NCBI GenBank assembly: GCA_017961965.1
Contig: JAGCWG010000445.1
Location: forward strand, 1 to 5,782
From: Bacteroidaceae bacterium
Lineage (GTDB): Bacteria > Bacteroidota > Bacteroidia > Bacteroidales > Bacteroidaceae
Direction of reading: 5' to 3'
Length of the DNA: 5,782 bases
The first letter of the stretch is position 1, and the number at the start of each line of letters is the position of its first letter. A model generated the notes under the pieces. The model was not told the origin of the DNA. It did no database searches and worked only from the letters and a program-made list of their open reading frames with translations. This document shows positions 1 through 5,782 of this stretch, one piece after another. The position numbers were made by a program, and so were the translations under genes.

Positions 1-30
1 CACATAGCCAAATTTTTTAGTGACTATGTG
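1..30. repeat. Inverted repeat at the left edge (10-base arms, one mismatch)
   Basis: The arms CACATAGCCA (1-10) and TGACTATGTG (21-30) pair at nine of ten positions around a 10-base AT-rich loop. The T-run sits in the loop rather than after the stem, so this is not a canonical intrinsic terminator in either direction. It could be a hairpin near the 3' end of a transcript that begins outside the window, or a protein-binding palindrome. The pairing is visible in the sequence; any function is a guess. Confidence 0.45.
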
Positions 31-45
31 CAGAGATGAAGTGTC

Positions 46-77
46 AAAAAGATGCTAACGGGACTTTTTCAGTGCCC
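46..77 (-). terminator. Possible weak terminator downstream of the HU gene
   Basis: Read on the minus strand, the HU stop is followed about 43 bases later by a small hairpin. Its arms are GGG(C)ACT and AGTCCC (77-60), with one bulged base and a five-base loop. A run of five T lies nine bases beyond the stem (50-46). The distance between stem and T-run, and the short stem, make this a poor match to a Rho-independent terminator. It is simply the best candidate for the end of the HU transcript. Confidence 0.25.
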
Positions 78-120
78 TCACCATTTGGCCCGCCTCTTTT
101 TTTTCTTTGTAAAGAAGGTT

Positions 121-393
121 TTAGTTGATTGCGTTGTCGATGTCAGCACCAGCCTTGAACTTAGCACCTTTCTTTGCAGGAATAGTGATAGCCTGCTTTG
201 TAGTAGGATTGATACCCTTACGCTCTGGACGCTCAGAAACTGAGAATGTACCAAAGCCAACAAGGGCGATCTTGTCACCAGCCTTAAGAGCGTCTGTGAT
301 AGCCTCGAGCACTCCGTCAAGGGCCTTCTTTGAATCTGACTTGCTCAATCCTGATTTTTCAGCGATTGCGCTTACGAGTTCACTTTTATTCAT
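121..393 (-). CDS. HU-family (bacterial histone-like) DNA-binding protein
   Basis: This 90-residue protein has the length and sequence of HU. HU proteins form dimers in the nucleoid that bind DNA with little sequence specificity, bend it and hold supercoils. The N-terminal helical dimerisation part (about residues 2-40) begins MNKSELVSAIAEKSGLSK. The conserved turn GFGTF follows at 46-50. The DNA-binding arm is at about 53-76, with Arg55, Arg58 and Lys59, then Asn62-Pro63, where the proline is the residue that intercalates into DNA in this family. The C-terminal helix includes FKAG (79-82). The ATG at 393 is the only sensible start, and there is no Shine-Dalgarno sequence, as usual in Bacteroidota. 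The gene is divergent from the rhomboid gene and has its own full-consensus promoter about 100 bases upstream of the start. HU and IHF subunits are related, but the overall match favours HU. Bacteroidota often carry several HU paralogues, so I give no gene symbol. Confidence 0.96.
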   Translation of the reverse strand: MNKSELVSAIAEKSGLSKSDSKKALDGVLEAITDALKAGDKIALVGFGTFSVSERPERKGINPTTKQAITIPAKKGAKFKAGADIDNAIN

Positions 394-395
394 AG

Positions 396-405
396 AAAAC
401 GTTTT
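396..405. promoter_or_regulatory. Perfect palindrome next to the HU start codon
   Basis: AAAACGTTTT is a perfect 10-base palindrome ending two bases before the HU ATG. It lies in the untranslated leader, where translation would begin. It could be a binding site or simply part of the A/T-rich leader; nothing else in the window repeats it closely. The palindrome itself is certain, a role is not. Confidence 0.25.
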
Positions 406-499
406 TAAAGGAATTGTAATTAATATTAGTTATTTGTTTTTAATAAGATTTCTGCTGTTAATCAGTTTATATTCATGGTAACTGCTTGTCTTATCGATG

Positions 500-530
500 C
501 AAATATATATGTAATTTTTCGCTACGCAAA
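500..530 (-). promoter_or_regulatory. HU gene promoter (Bacteroidota -33/-7 type)
   Basis: On the minus strand TTTG (530-527) is followed after exactly 19 bases by TATATTTG (507-500). This fits the Bacteroidota housekeeping promoter TTTG-N19-21-TAnnTTTG at every fixed position. Transcription should start a few bases downstream, near 495-493, giving an untranslated leader of about 100 bases before the HU start at 393. The leader is AT-rich and contains no Shine-Dalgarno sequence. A-tracts (T-tracts on this strand) lie just upstream of the -33 element. Confidence 0.75.
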
Positions 531-531
531 T

Positions 532-557
532 AAAAAAAACAAAAAAAAACACAAAAA
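532..557. other. Phased A-tracts in the divergent promoter region
   Basis: Eight, nine and five consecutive A residues on the plus strand (532-539, 541-549, 553-557) are broken only by single C residues or a CAC. They lie immediately upstream of the HU -33 element and about 60-80 bases upstream of the rhomboid -7 box. Such tracts stiffen or curve DNA and can act like an upstream promoter element. That role is inferred from position only. The run is also a place where sequencing length errors are likely. Confidence 0.4.
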
Positions 558-614
558 GCATTAAAAATATTTGCTTTTGCGCACATTTTGCTCCTAAACA
601 ATCGAAAAAAGCAC

Positions 615-622
615 TAATTTTG
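615..622 (+). promoter_or_regulatory. Promoter -7 box for the rhomboid-EEP transcript
   Basis: TAATTTTG matches the Bacteroidota -7 consensus TAnnTTTG. It is followed by CACTCGAAA, close to the sequence after the secDF -7 box. The predicted transcript would start near 627-629, leaving only about 15-17 untranslated bases before the ATG at 644. The nearest upstream TTTG (587-590) is 24 bases away, longer than the usual 19-21, so the -33 element is weak or absent. The box overlaps the TTG at 620, which argues against that codon as the start. Confidence 0.6.
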
Positions 623-643
623 CACTCGAAAATTATCACAGAT

Positions 644-1513
644 ATGAATATACCACCAGTTGTTAAAGGATTACTTATCCTGAACATTGCAGCATACATC
701 GTCGCAGAACTCATGGGAGTACAATACAGTGGTATGCTGAGTCTTTATTATTATAAGATGCCATTTTTCCATATCTGGCAACCTGTCACATATATGTTCA
801 TGCATGGTGGCATAATGCACCTCCTGTTCAATATGTTTGCGTTGTGGATGTTTGGCCGTATCATGGAGCAGGTGTGGGGACCGCAGAGGTTCCTCCTCTA
901 CTACTTCGTGTGTGGAATCGGTGCAGCCGTGGTTCAGGAGGTTTGTCAGGAGATAGGTTTGTTGCATCCTTATGTGAGTACGGTTGGAGCTTCAGGAGCT
1001 GTGTATGGTATTCTTCTCGCATTCGGAATGACTTTCCCTGATGAGAAGATATTTATCATACCTATTCCTTTCCCTATAAAGGCAAAGTACTTTATCGGAT
1101 TCTATGTGGTACTTGAATTGCTTGAGGGTTTGGGAGCAAGGGATGGTGTGGCTCACTTTGCCCATCTCGGAGGAATGTTGTTTGGCGCAGTATTCATCTT
1201 GCTCTGGAAGGGTCTTGCAGACAAACGCAGAAGGGCTTACAGCCAAGGCTATTGGACGCAGACCTCAACAAGTGGTTATGACAAGGGGGGAGACAGTTTT
1301 ATAGATAAGCTGTCAGGCGTATTCCAAAGCAAGAATAAAGCTCCTAAGATGACAATCACATACGGAGAACGTAATCAGGATTACAACTACAATGCTCAGA
1401 AGAAGCAGGACAGCGAAGAGATTGACCGCATACTTGACAAGGTAAGGAGTGGTGGCTACTCCAACCTCACCAAGGAAGAGAAGGAAACACTCTTCAAGGC
1501 AAGTCAGAAGTGA
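644..1513 (+). CDS. Rhomboid family intramembrane serine protease
   Basis: This 289-residue protein should sit in the inner membrane and cleave other membrane proteins within or near their transmembrane helices. Six hydrophobic segments fall at about 8-25, 57-74, 82-104, 113-131, 148-163 and 170-190. The family signatures are present: His54 and the H59xxxN63 motif in helix 2, the WGP loop (78-80), GASG with catalytic Ser117 in helix 4, and AHLGGMLFG with catalytic His174 and the helix-packing glycines 177 and 181. The catalytic Ser-His pair is therefore complete and the enzyme is probably active. A basic KRRR stretch (194-197) ends the membrane part. A polar tail follows, finishing with a helical block at about 257-289 that resembles a short C-terminal domain often seen on Bacteroidota rhomboids (I recall it as DUF6576, unverified). 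I chose the ATG at 644, because the in-frame TTG at 620 lies inside the promoter box. Substrates cannot be told from sequence. Confidence 0.93.
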   Translation: MNIPPVVKGLLILNIAAYIVAELMGVQYSGMLSLYYYKMPFFHIWQPVTYMFMHGGIMHLLFNMFALWMFGRIMEQVWGPQRFLLYYFVCGIGAAVVQEVCQEIGLLHPYVSTVGASGAVYGILLAFGMTFPDEKIFIIPIPFPIKAKYFIGFYVVLELLEGLGARDGVAHFAHLGGMLFGAVFILLWKGLADKRRRAYSQGYWTQTSTSGYDKGGDSFIDKLSGVFQSKNKAPKMTITYGERNQDYNYNAQKKQDSEEIDRILDKVRSGGYSNLTKEEKETLFKASQK

Positions 1514-1532
1514 GCTAACAAATGTAAACCCA

Positions 1533-2609
1533 ATGAAGAAAAGGATAAAGTACACATTTATATTCACGTTCATTGCCATCAATCTCATGATGATAATGGC
1601 AATGATTTTTTGTGCGTATAGTAGTTACATAAGTCCTCACACTCACCCCAACGTCTCATACTTTGGCATGATGTTCCCAGGAGTGCTTGTGCTCAATGTG
1701 CTTTTCATTCCTTTTTGGCTTATTGTCAAGAAGCGATTTGCATGCGTTCCTATCGTCGGATTGCTCACCTGTGCGAGTGCAATAAGGGCTTACTGCCCTA
1801 TAAACTTCTTTGTTGATGAGGAAGGAGCGGATCTTAAAATCGTTTCGTACAACGTAATGGCAATGGGCGACTCCACTAAGCATAACAAACCTGGTGAGAA
1901 TCCTATTGTCCTTTACCTGTTGGAACAGGATGCAGACATTGTCTGTACTCAGGAATCATGGAATCTTAACCATGGTACAAATTTTGATACTCTCAGAACC
2001 GTATATCCTTATATCGATTTGACGACAACCCACAAAAACGTCATGGGTATTCTGTCAAAGCATCCTATCCTTGACATCACAAGCCTTGACAAAGAAGAAG
2101 ATGTACGCATGCGCACGATTGCCTACCACATCAAGGTAGGTGAGGATACGGTGCTTGTACTCAATAACCACTTTGAGTCGTTCAAGTTGCATGATGACGA
2201 AAAAGAAAACTACGAGGAGATAATCTATCATCCTGACAACGGAGATAACGAGCAGAAGATTGACAGTCTCCTCCGCAAGGTGGTGGGTGCAAACAGTGTA
2301 CGTGCCCTGCAGGTCGATTGGCTTGCAAACTATGTGAACAGTAGCAAGGAGAAGTACATCATCCTCTGTGGTGACTTCAACGACACCCCTATCTCGTACA
2401 CTCATCTTAGAATGACAGAACGCCTGAATGATGCATATACGAGAGGAGGAAATGGTCCTGGATGGTCGTACAATCGCAACCACATGTATTTTCGTATTGA
2501 CAACATACTCGTCAGTGAAAACATTGAAGCTTGTAAGGCAAAAGTGGATGATTCGATAAGCGTAAGCGACCATTATCCCATCATTTCATGGTTAAAACTC
2601 AATAAATAA
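1533..2609 (+). CDS. Membrane-anchored endonuclease/exonuclease/phosphatase (EEP) family protein
   Basis: This 358-residue protein has an N-terminal membrane anchor and a C-terminal EEP (exonuclease III/DNase I-like) domain. Hydrophobic segments fall at about 8-29 and 44-65, with a weaker one at 70-88. The EEP domain spans about 100-355 and has the metal- and phosphate-handling residues in order: Asn107 (SYNV), Glu141 (TQES), His213 (NNHFES), Asp281 and Asn283 (GDFNDTP), Asp323 (RIDNIL) and Asp346-His347 (SDHYP). The catalytic set looks complete, so a metal-dependent phosphodiesterase or phosphatase activity is expected. This superfamily acts on DNA, RNA, phosphoinositides or sphingomyelin, and the substrate here is unknown. 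With an odd number of helices the domain would be on one side of the membrane and with an even number on the other; sequence alone does not settle which. The ATG at 1533 lies 19 bases after the rhomboid stop, with no promoter between, so the two are probably co-transcribed. An upstream in-frame GTG (1449) would overlap the rhomboid gene and add a basic tail before the membrane helix; I reject it. Confidence 0.9.
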   Translation: MKKRIKYTFIFTFIAINLMMIMAMIFCAYSSYISPHTHPNVSYFGMMFPGVLVLNVLFIPFWLIVKKRFACVPIVGLLTCASAIRAYCPINFFVDEEGADLKIVSYNVMAMGDSTKHNKPGENPIVLYLLEQDADIVCTQESWNLNHGTNFDTLRTVYPYIDLTTTHKNVMGILSKHPILDITSLDKEEDVRMRTIAYHIKVGEDTVLVLNNHFESFKLHDDEKENYEEIIYHPDNGDNEQKIDSLLRKVVGANSVRALQVDWLANYVNSSKEKYIILCGDFNDTPISYTHLRMTERLNDAYTRGGNGPGWSYNRNHMYFRIDNILVSENIEACKAKVDDSISVSDHYPIISWLKLNK

Positions 2610-2663
2610 GATGTTAAAAGTAACTTTTTTTGTGTCAAGAGTACAATATTAAGCAAATTTTAG

Positions 2664-2671
2664 TAATTTTG
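2664..2671 (+). promoter_or_regulatory. secDF promoter -7 box
   Basis: TAATTTTG matches the Bacteroidota -7 consensus, and the 17 bases from 2664 agree with those from 615 at 15 positions. The transcript should begin near 2676-2678, giving a leader of about 41 bases that is A-rich just before the start codon and lacks a Shine-Dalgarno sequence. No TTTG stands 19-21 bases upstream; the nearest (2629-2632) is 31 bases away. The presence of this box suggests secDF is transcribed on its own, though read-through from the EEP gene is possible because no good terminator lies between. Confidence 0.6.
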
Positions 2672-2718
2672 CGCACGAAATAAATCTGAATATCTTAACA
2701 AACTAAATATTCACTAAA

Positions 2719-5700
2719 ATGCAAAACAAAGGATTTATCAAGTTTTTGGCTGTAGCATTGACGCTCATCTGCTGCTTCTACCTCAGCTTCTCCTTCGTAA
2801 CTTCTTACGTGGAGGATAAGGCAGAGAAGATGGATGAGAAGGAGGCAGAGCTTTATTTGGATTCTCTGAATACAACTAAGTTCTACCTTGGTAACTACAC
2901 TCTCAAGGACTGTCGTGAGACTGGTATCGGCCTTGGTCTTGACCTTAAGGGCGGTATGAACGTCATCCTTGAAGTGAGCGTTCCTGAAGTAATCAAGACG
3001 CTTGCAGACCACAAAACAGATCCTGCTTTCGTAAAGGCTGTGGCTGATGCTAAGGCTGAGACAAAGGAGGATCAGAGTGATTTCATCAACGTATTTGTCC
3101 GTAAGTATAAAGAGAACGCAGGTGACAAGCCACTTGCTACTATCTTTGCTACACAGCAGCTTAAGGGCAAGGTTAGTACTAACTCAAGTGATGCAGAGGT
3201 TATCTCTGTTCTTCGTGAAGCTGTAAATGAGGCTGTTGACAACTCTTTCAACGTGCTCCGTACACGTATCGACCGTTTCGGTGTTGTTCAGCCAAACATT
3301 CAGAAGATTGAGGGACAGAGTGGACGTATCATGGTAGAGCTCCCTGGTATCAAGGAGCCAGAGCGTGTCCGTAAACTTCTTCAGGGCTCAGCAAACCTCG
3401 AGTTCTGGGAGACTTATGATGCTCAGAAGATTGTCCCACTCCTCTCACAGGTAAACAATGCCCTCCGCAACAACGGAACATCTGCTGCCAATGACTCTGT
3501 AAGCGCAGAGGCAACAGATTCGACAGCTGTTGCTGCTGACACTACAGCTGCAAAGAGCGAAGCTACTTCACTCCTCGCACAGGTAAAGTCAGACGACAAG
3601 AAGGCTGCAGGCAACGCTGCTACTGAGGCAATGAAGAAAGAGAACCCACTATTCTCAGTTCTTCAGCCAGTACAGGGTAATGGTGGTTGTATGGTAGGTT
3701 ATGCTTTGGCATCTGATACTGCCGAAGTTAATGCTCTCATTAACTCAGAAGTTGCTAAGCGCATCTTCCCAGCTGACCTCTCACTTAAGTGGAGTGTCAA
3801 GTCAATGGACAAGGCTGGTAAGGTATTCGAGCTCTTCGCTATCCGTACAACTGGCAAGGGCGGTCATGCTCCACTTGAGGGTGATGTCGTAACTGAGGCT
3901 AAGAATGACTTCAACCAGTTCGGTAACCCTGTAGTTTCAATGAAGATGAACTCAGAGGGTGCTCGTCGTTGGTCACAACTCACAGAGGCAAACATCGGTC
4001 ACGCAATTGCTATCGTACTTGACAACTACGTTTATTCTGCTCCTAACGTAAATGGTAAGATTGACGGTGGTAGTTCTGAGATTTCTGGTAACTTCACTAT
4101 AGAGGATACTAAGGACCTTGCAAACGTACTTCAGTCAGGTAAGATGCCAGCTCCTGCAACAATCGTTCAGGAAGACATCGTCGGTCCAACACTCGGACAG
4201 CAGTCAATCGAGGCAGGTATCTGGTCATGTCTCATTGCATTCGTACTCCTCATGGGTTACATGATTGCAATGTATGGATTCCGTGCAGGTATGATTGCTA
4301 ACTGTGCTCTTATCCTCAACTTCTTCTTCTCATTCGGTATCCTTACTTCACTTGGTGCCGCACTTACTATGTCTGGTATTGCAGGTATGGTATTGACACT
4401 CGGTATGGCTGTGGATGCTAACGTGCTTATCTATGAGCGTACAAAGGAAGAGATGCGTGCAGGTAAGAACCTCAAGAATGCTATTGATGCTGGTTATAGC
4501 AACGCATTCTCAGCAATCTTCGACTCTAACGTAACAACAGTCCTCACTGGTATCATCCTCTTCAACTTCGGTACAGGACCTATCAAGGGATTCGCAACTA
4601 CACTTATCATTGGTATCATCTGCTCATTCTTTACTGCAGTATGGCTTACTCGTATCGCTTATGAGCACTTCGTACACAAGGGCAAGTGGACAAACCTTAC
4701 ATTCTCTACAGCAATCTCTAAGAACATGATGCAGGGAACTAAGGTTAACTTCATGGGTAAGTATAAGACTTCATTTGCAATCTTCGGAGTAATCGTACTC
4801 GCTTGTGTTGCTTCATTCTTCACTCGTGGTCTTAGTCAGTCAATCGACTTCACTGGTGGACGTAACTACAAGGTTGAGTTCGTACAGGAAGTACAGCCAG
4901 AGGCACTCAAGGAGGCTATCGTTAATCAGTTTGAGGCTAACAAGACATCAGATGAGGCAGTAACAGTATCTGTAATCTCAGTTGTAGGTGCAGATGGTAA
5001 AACAGGTAACACAGTTCGTGTTTCTACTAACTACCGCATCGATGAGGATGGCGCAAATGTTGATGCTGAAATCGAGAATACTCTCTACAACGCATTTGTT
5101 GCCGCAGGAGTAGTTGACAAGTCAGTTACTGTTGATCAGTTCCTCGACCGCGACAACCGTGAGGGTGGTTCTATCATCTCTTCTCAGAAGGTAGGTCCAT
5201 CAATCGCTGAAGATATTACTTGGGGCGCAGTTTATTCTGTATTGCTCGCTATCCTTGCAATCTTCATCTACATCCTCGTTCGTTTCCGCAACGTAGCTTA
5301 CTCTGTAGGTTCAATCGCTGCACTCGTTGTCGATACTACTCTCGTTATCGGAGCATTCTCAGCACTCTATGGAATCCTTCCATTCTCTCTCGAGATTGAC
5401 CAGACATTCATCGGTGCTATCCTTACTGTAATTGGTTACTCAATCAACGATAAGGTGGTTGTATTCGACCGTATCCGTGAGAACTTCCAGCTCTATCCAA
5501 AGCGTGACCGTCAGCGTCTCTTCAACGAGGCACTCAACTCAAGTCTCGCTCGTACAGTCAACACAGCAGTTTCTACATTCGTAGTGCTCCTCGCTATCAT
5601 CACTCTCGGTGGTGAAAGCATCCGTGGATTTGCATTCGCTATGATTCTTGGTGTTGTTATCGGTACAATATCTTCTCTCTTCATTGCTGCTCCTATTGCT

Positions 5701-5763
5701 TACCTCGTAATGGTTGCACGTATCAAGGATGAAGGTGAGGAAACTGCTGAACAAGCAAAGTAA
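2719..5763 (+). CDS. secDF: Fused SecD-SecF protein translocase subunit
   Basis: This 1,014-residue inner-membrane protein assists the SecYEG/SecA translocon, using the proton gradient to pull exported proteins out on the periplasmic side. SecD occupies about 1-670. It has TM1 at about 7-27, the GLDLKGG motif at 73-79 opening the large periplasmic P1 domain, and DIVGPTLG at 486-493 before the helix bundle. VDANVLIYER (565-574) contains Asp566, which matches the proton-relay aspartate of SecD by motif. SecF occupies about 680-1005. It has its first helix at about 684-701, IDFTGG (709-714) opening its periplasmic domain, VGPSIAED (825-832), Asp872 in a later helix, and GYSINDKVVVFDRIREN (906-922), containing the conserved Arg918. 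An Ala/Ser/Thr-rich insert at about 253-307 interrupts P1. Arginine is encoded almost only by CGT/CGC and glycine mostly by GGT, unlike the rhomboid and EEP genes, which also use AGA/AGG. This fits high expression. The gene is complete, and the fusion is usual for Bacteroidota. Confidence 0.98.
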   Translation: MQNKGFIKFLAVALTLICCFYLSFSFVTSYVEDKAEKMDEKEAELYLDSLNTTKFYLGNYTLKDCRETGIGLGLDLKGGMNVILEVSVPEVIKTLADHKTDPAFVKAVADAKAETKEDQSDFINVFVRKYKENAGDKPLATIFATQQLKGKVSTNSSDAEVISVLREAVNEAVDNSFNVLRTRIDRFGVVQPNIQKIEGQSGRIMVELPGIKEPERVRKLLQGSANLEFWETYDAQKIVPLLSQVNNALRNNGTSAANDSVSAEATDSTAVAADTTAAKSEATSLLAQVKSDDKKAAGNAATEAMKKENPLFSVLQPVQGNGGCMVGYALASDTAEVNALINSEVAKRIFPADLSLKWSVKSMDKAGKVFELFAIRTTGKGGHAPLEGDVVTEAKNDFNQFGNPVVSMKMNSEGARRWSQLTEANIGHAIAIVLDNYVYSAPNVNGKIDGGSSEISGNFTIEDTKDLANVLQSGKMPAPATIVQEDIVGPTLGQQSIEAGIWSCLIAFVLLMGYMIAMYGFRAGMIANCALILNFFFSFGILTSLGAALTMSGIAGMVLTLGMAVDANVLIYERTKEEMRAGKNLKNAIDAGYSNAFSAIFDSNVTTVLTGIILFNFGTGPIKGFATTLIIGIICSFFTAVWLTRIAYEHFVHKGKWTNLTFSTAISKNMMQGTKVNFMGKYKTSFAIFGVIVLACVASFFTRGLSQSIDFTGGRNYKVEFVQEVQPEALKEAIVNQFEANKTSDEAVTVSVISVVGADGKTGNTVRVSTNYRIDEDGANVDAEIENTLYNAFVAAGVVDKSVTVDQFLDRDNREGGSIISSQKVGPSIAEDITWGAVYSVLLAILAIFIYILVRFRNVAYSVGSIAALVVDTTLVIGAFSALYGILPFSLEIDQTFIGAILTVIGYSINDKVVVFDRIRENFQLYPKRDRQRLFNEALNSSLARTVNTAVSTFVVLLAIITLGGESIRGFAFAMILGVVIGTISSLFIAAPIAYLVMVARIKDEGEETAEQAK

Positions 5764-5782
5764 TGAACGTATAAGATAGAAA

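Noticed and set aside
60..120. Small RNA gene downstream of HU
   Set aside because: No promoter of the TTTG/TAnnTTTG type reads into it, the hairpin is short, and I recognise no known RNA family.
462..474. Four-codon reading frame (ATG AAT ATA AAC TGA) in the HU leader on the minus strand, from 476 to 462
   Set aside because: Such minimal frames are common by chance in AT-rich leaders, and nothing supports its translation.
572..584. TTTTGCGCAC (575-584), identical to the sequence at 2667-2676, as a second upstream rhomboid promoter
   Set aside because: The preceding bases give TGCTTTTG, which misses the A of the TAnnTTTG box, and no TTTG lies 19-21 bases upstream in the A-tract. The shared ten bases are probably coincidental.
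1449..1532. In-frame GTG at 1449 that would extend the EEP protein by 28 residues
   Set aside because: It would overlap the rhomboid gene by 65 bases and put a basic stretch with no hydrophobic character ahead of the first membrane helix. The ATG at 1533 gives MKKRIKYTF directly before the helix and a normal 19-base gap.
2055..2573. 172-residue minus-strand open frame opposite the EEP gene
   Set aside because: It lies wholly opposite the catalytic motifs of a well-supported gene. Its translation shows no family resemblance, and no promoter of the local type precedes it.
2616..2631. AAAAG-TAA-CTTTT hairpin followed by T residues, as a terminator of the rhomboid-EEP transcript
   Set aside because: The stem has one G-C pair in five and a three-base loop, too weak to be a credible Rho-independent terminator. 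Termination here is left open.
3423..3614. Minus-strand open frame opposite the secDF low-complexity insert
   Set aside because: It is the antisense shadow of an Ala/Ser/Thr-rich coding stretch, with no promoter and no recognisable motif. The biased codons of secDF suppress antisense stops.

Overview
This 5.8 kb stretch looks like chromosomal DNA from a member of the Bacteroidota, most likely order Bacteroidales and possibly Prevotella-like. The evidence is threefold. Promoters fit the Bacteroidota form TTTG-N19-TAnnTTTG rather than TTGACA/TATAAT. Start codons are preceded by A-rich leaders without a Shine-Dalgarno sequence. SecD and SecF are fused into one protein of about 1,000 residues. 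The genus is an inference; no rRNA gene or other marker is present.

Layout: positions 1-120 are non-coding and hold an inverted repeat at the left edge, a small hairpin and a GC-richer strip that I cannot assign. A 90-residue HU-type nucleoid protein is on the minus strand (121-393). A 250-base AT-rich divergent region (394-643) carries the HU promoter, long A-tracts and the promoter of the plus-strand genes. A six-helix rhomboid intramembrane serine protease with a soluble C-terminal tail (644-1513) is followed 19 bases later by a membrane-anchored endonuclease/exonuclease/phosphatase (EEP) family protein (1533-2609). These two probably share a transcript. After a 109-base gap with its own promoter comes secDF (2719-5763), the proton-driven accessory component of the Sec translocon. 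The last 19 bases hold nothing recognisable.

Functionally, this is a housekeeping neighbourhood: chromosome compaction (HU), membrane proteolysis (rhomboid), a membrane-tethered phosphoester hydrolase of unknown substrate, and protein export (SecDF). All four coding sequences look intact and carry their family's key residues. I see no mobile-element gene, CRISPR array, toxin-antitoxin pair or RNA gene, and no convincing new system. The points most worth checking are the rhomboid/EEP pairing, the two extended-start corrections, the Ala/Ser/Thr-rich insert in SecD and the unassigned strip at the left edge.
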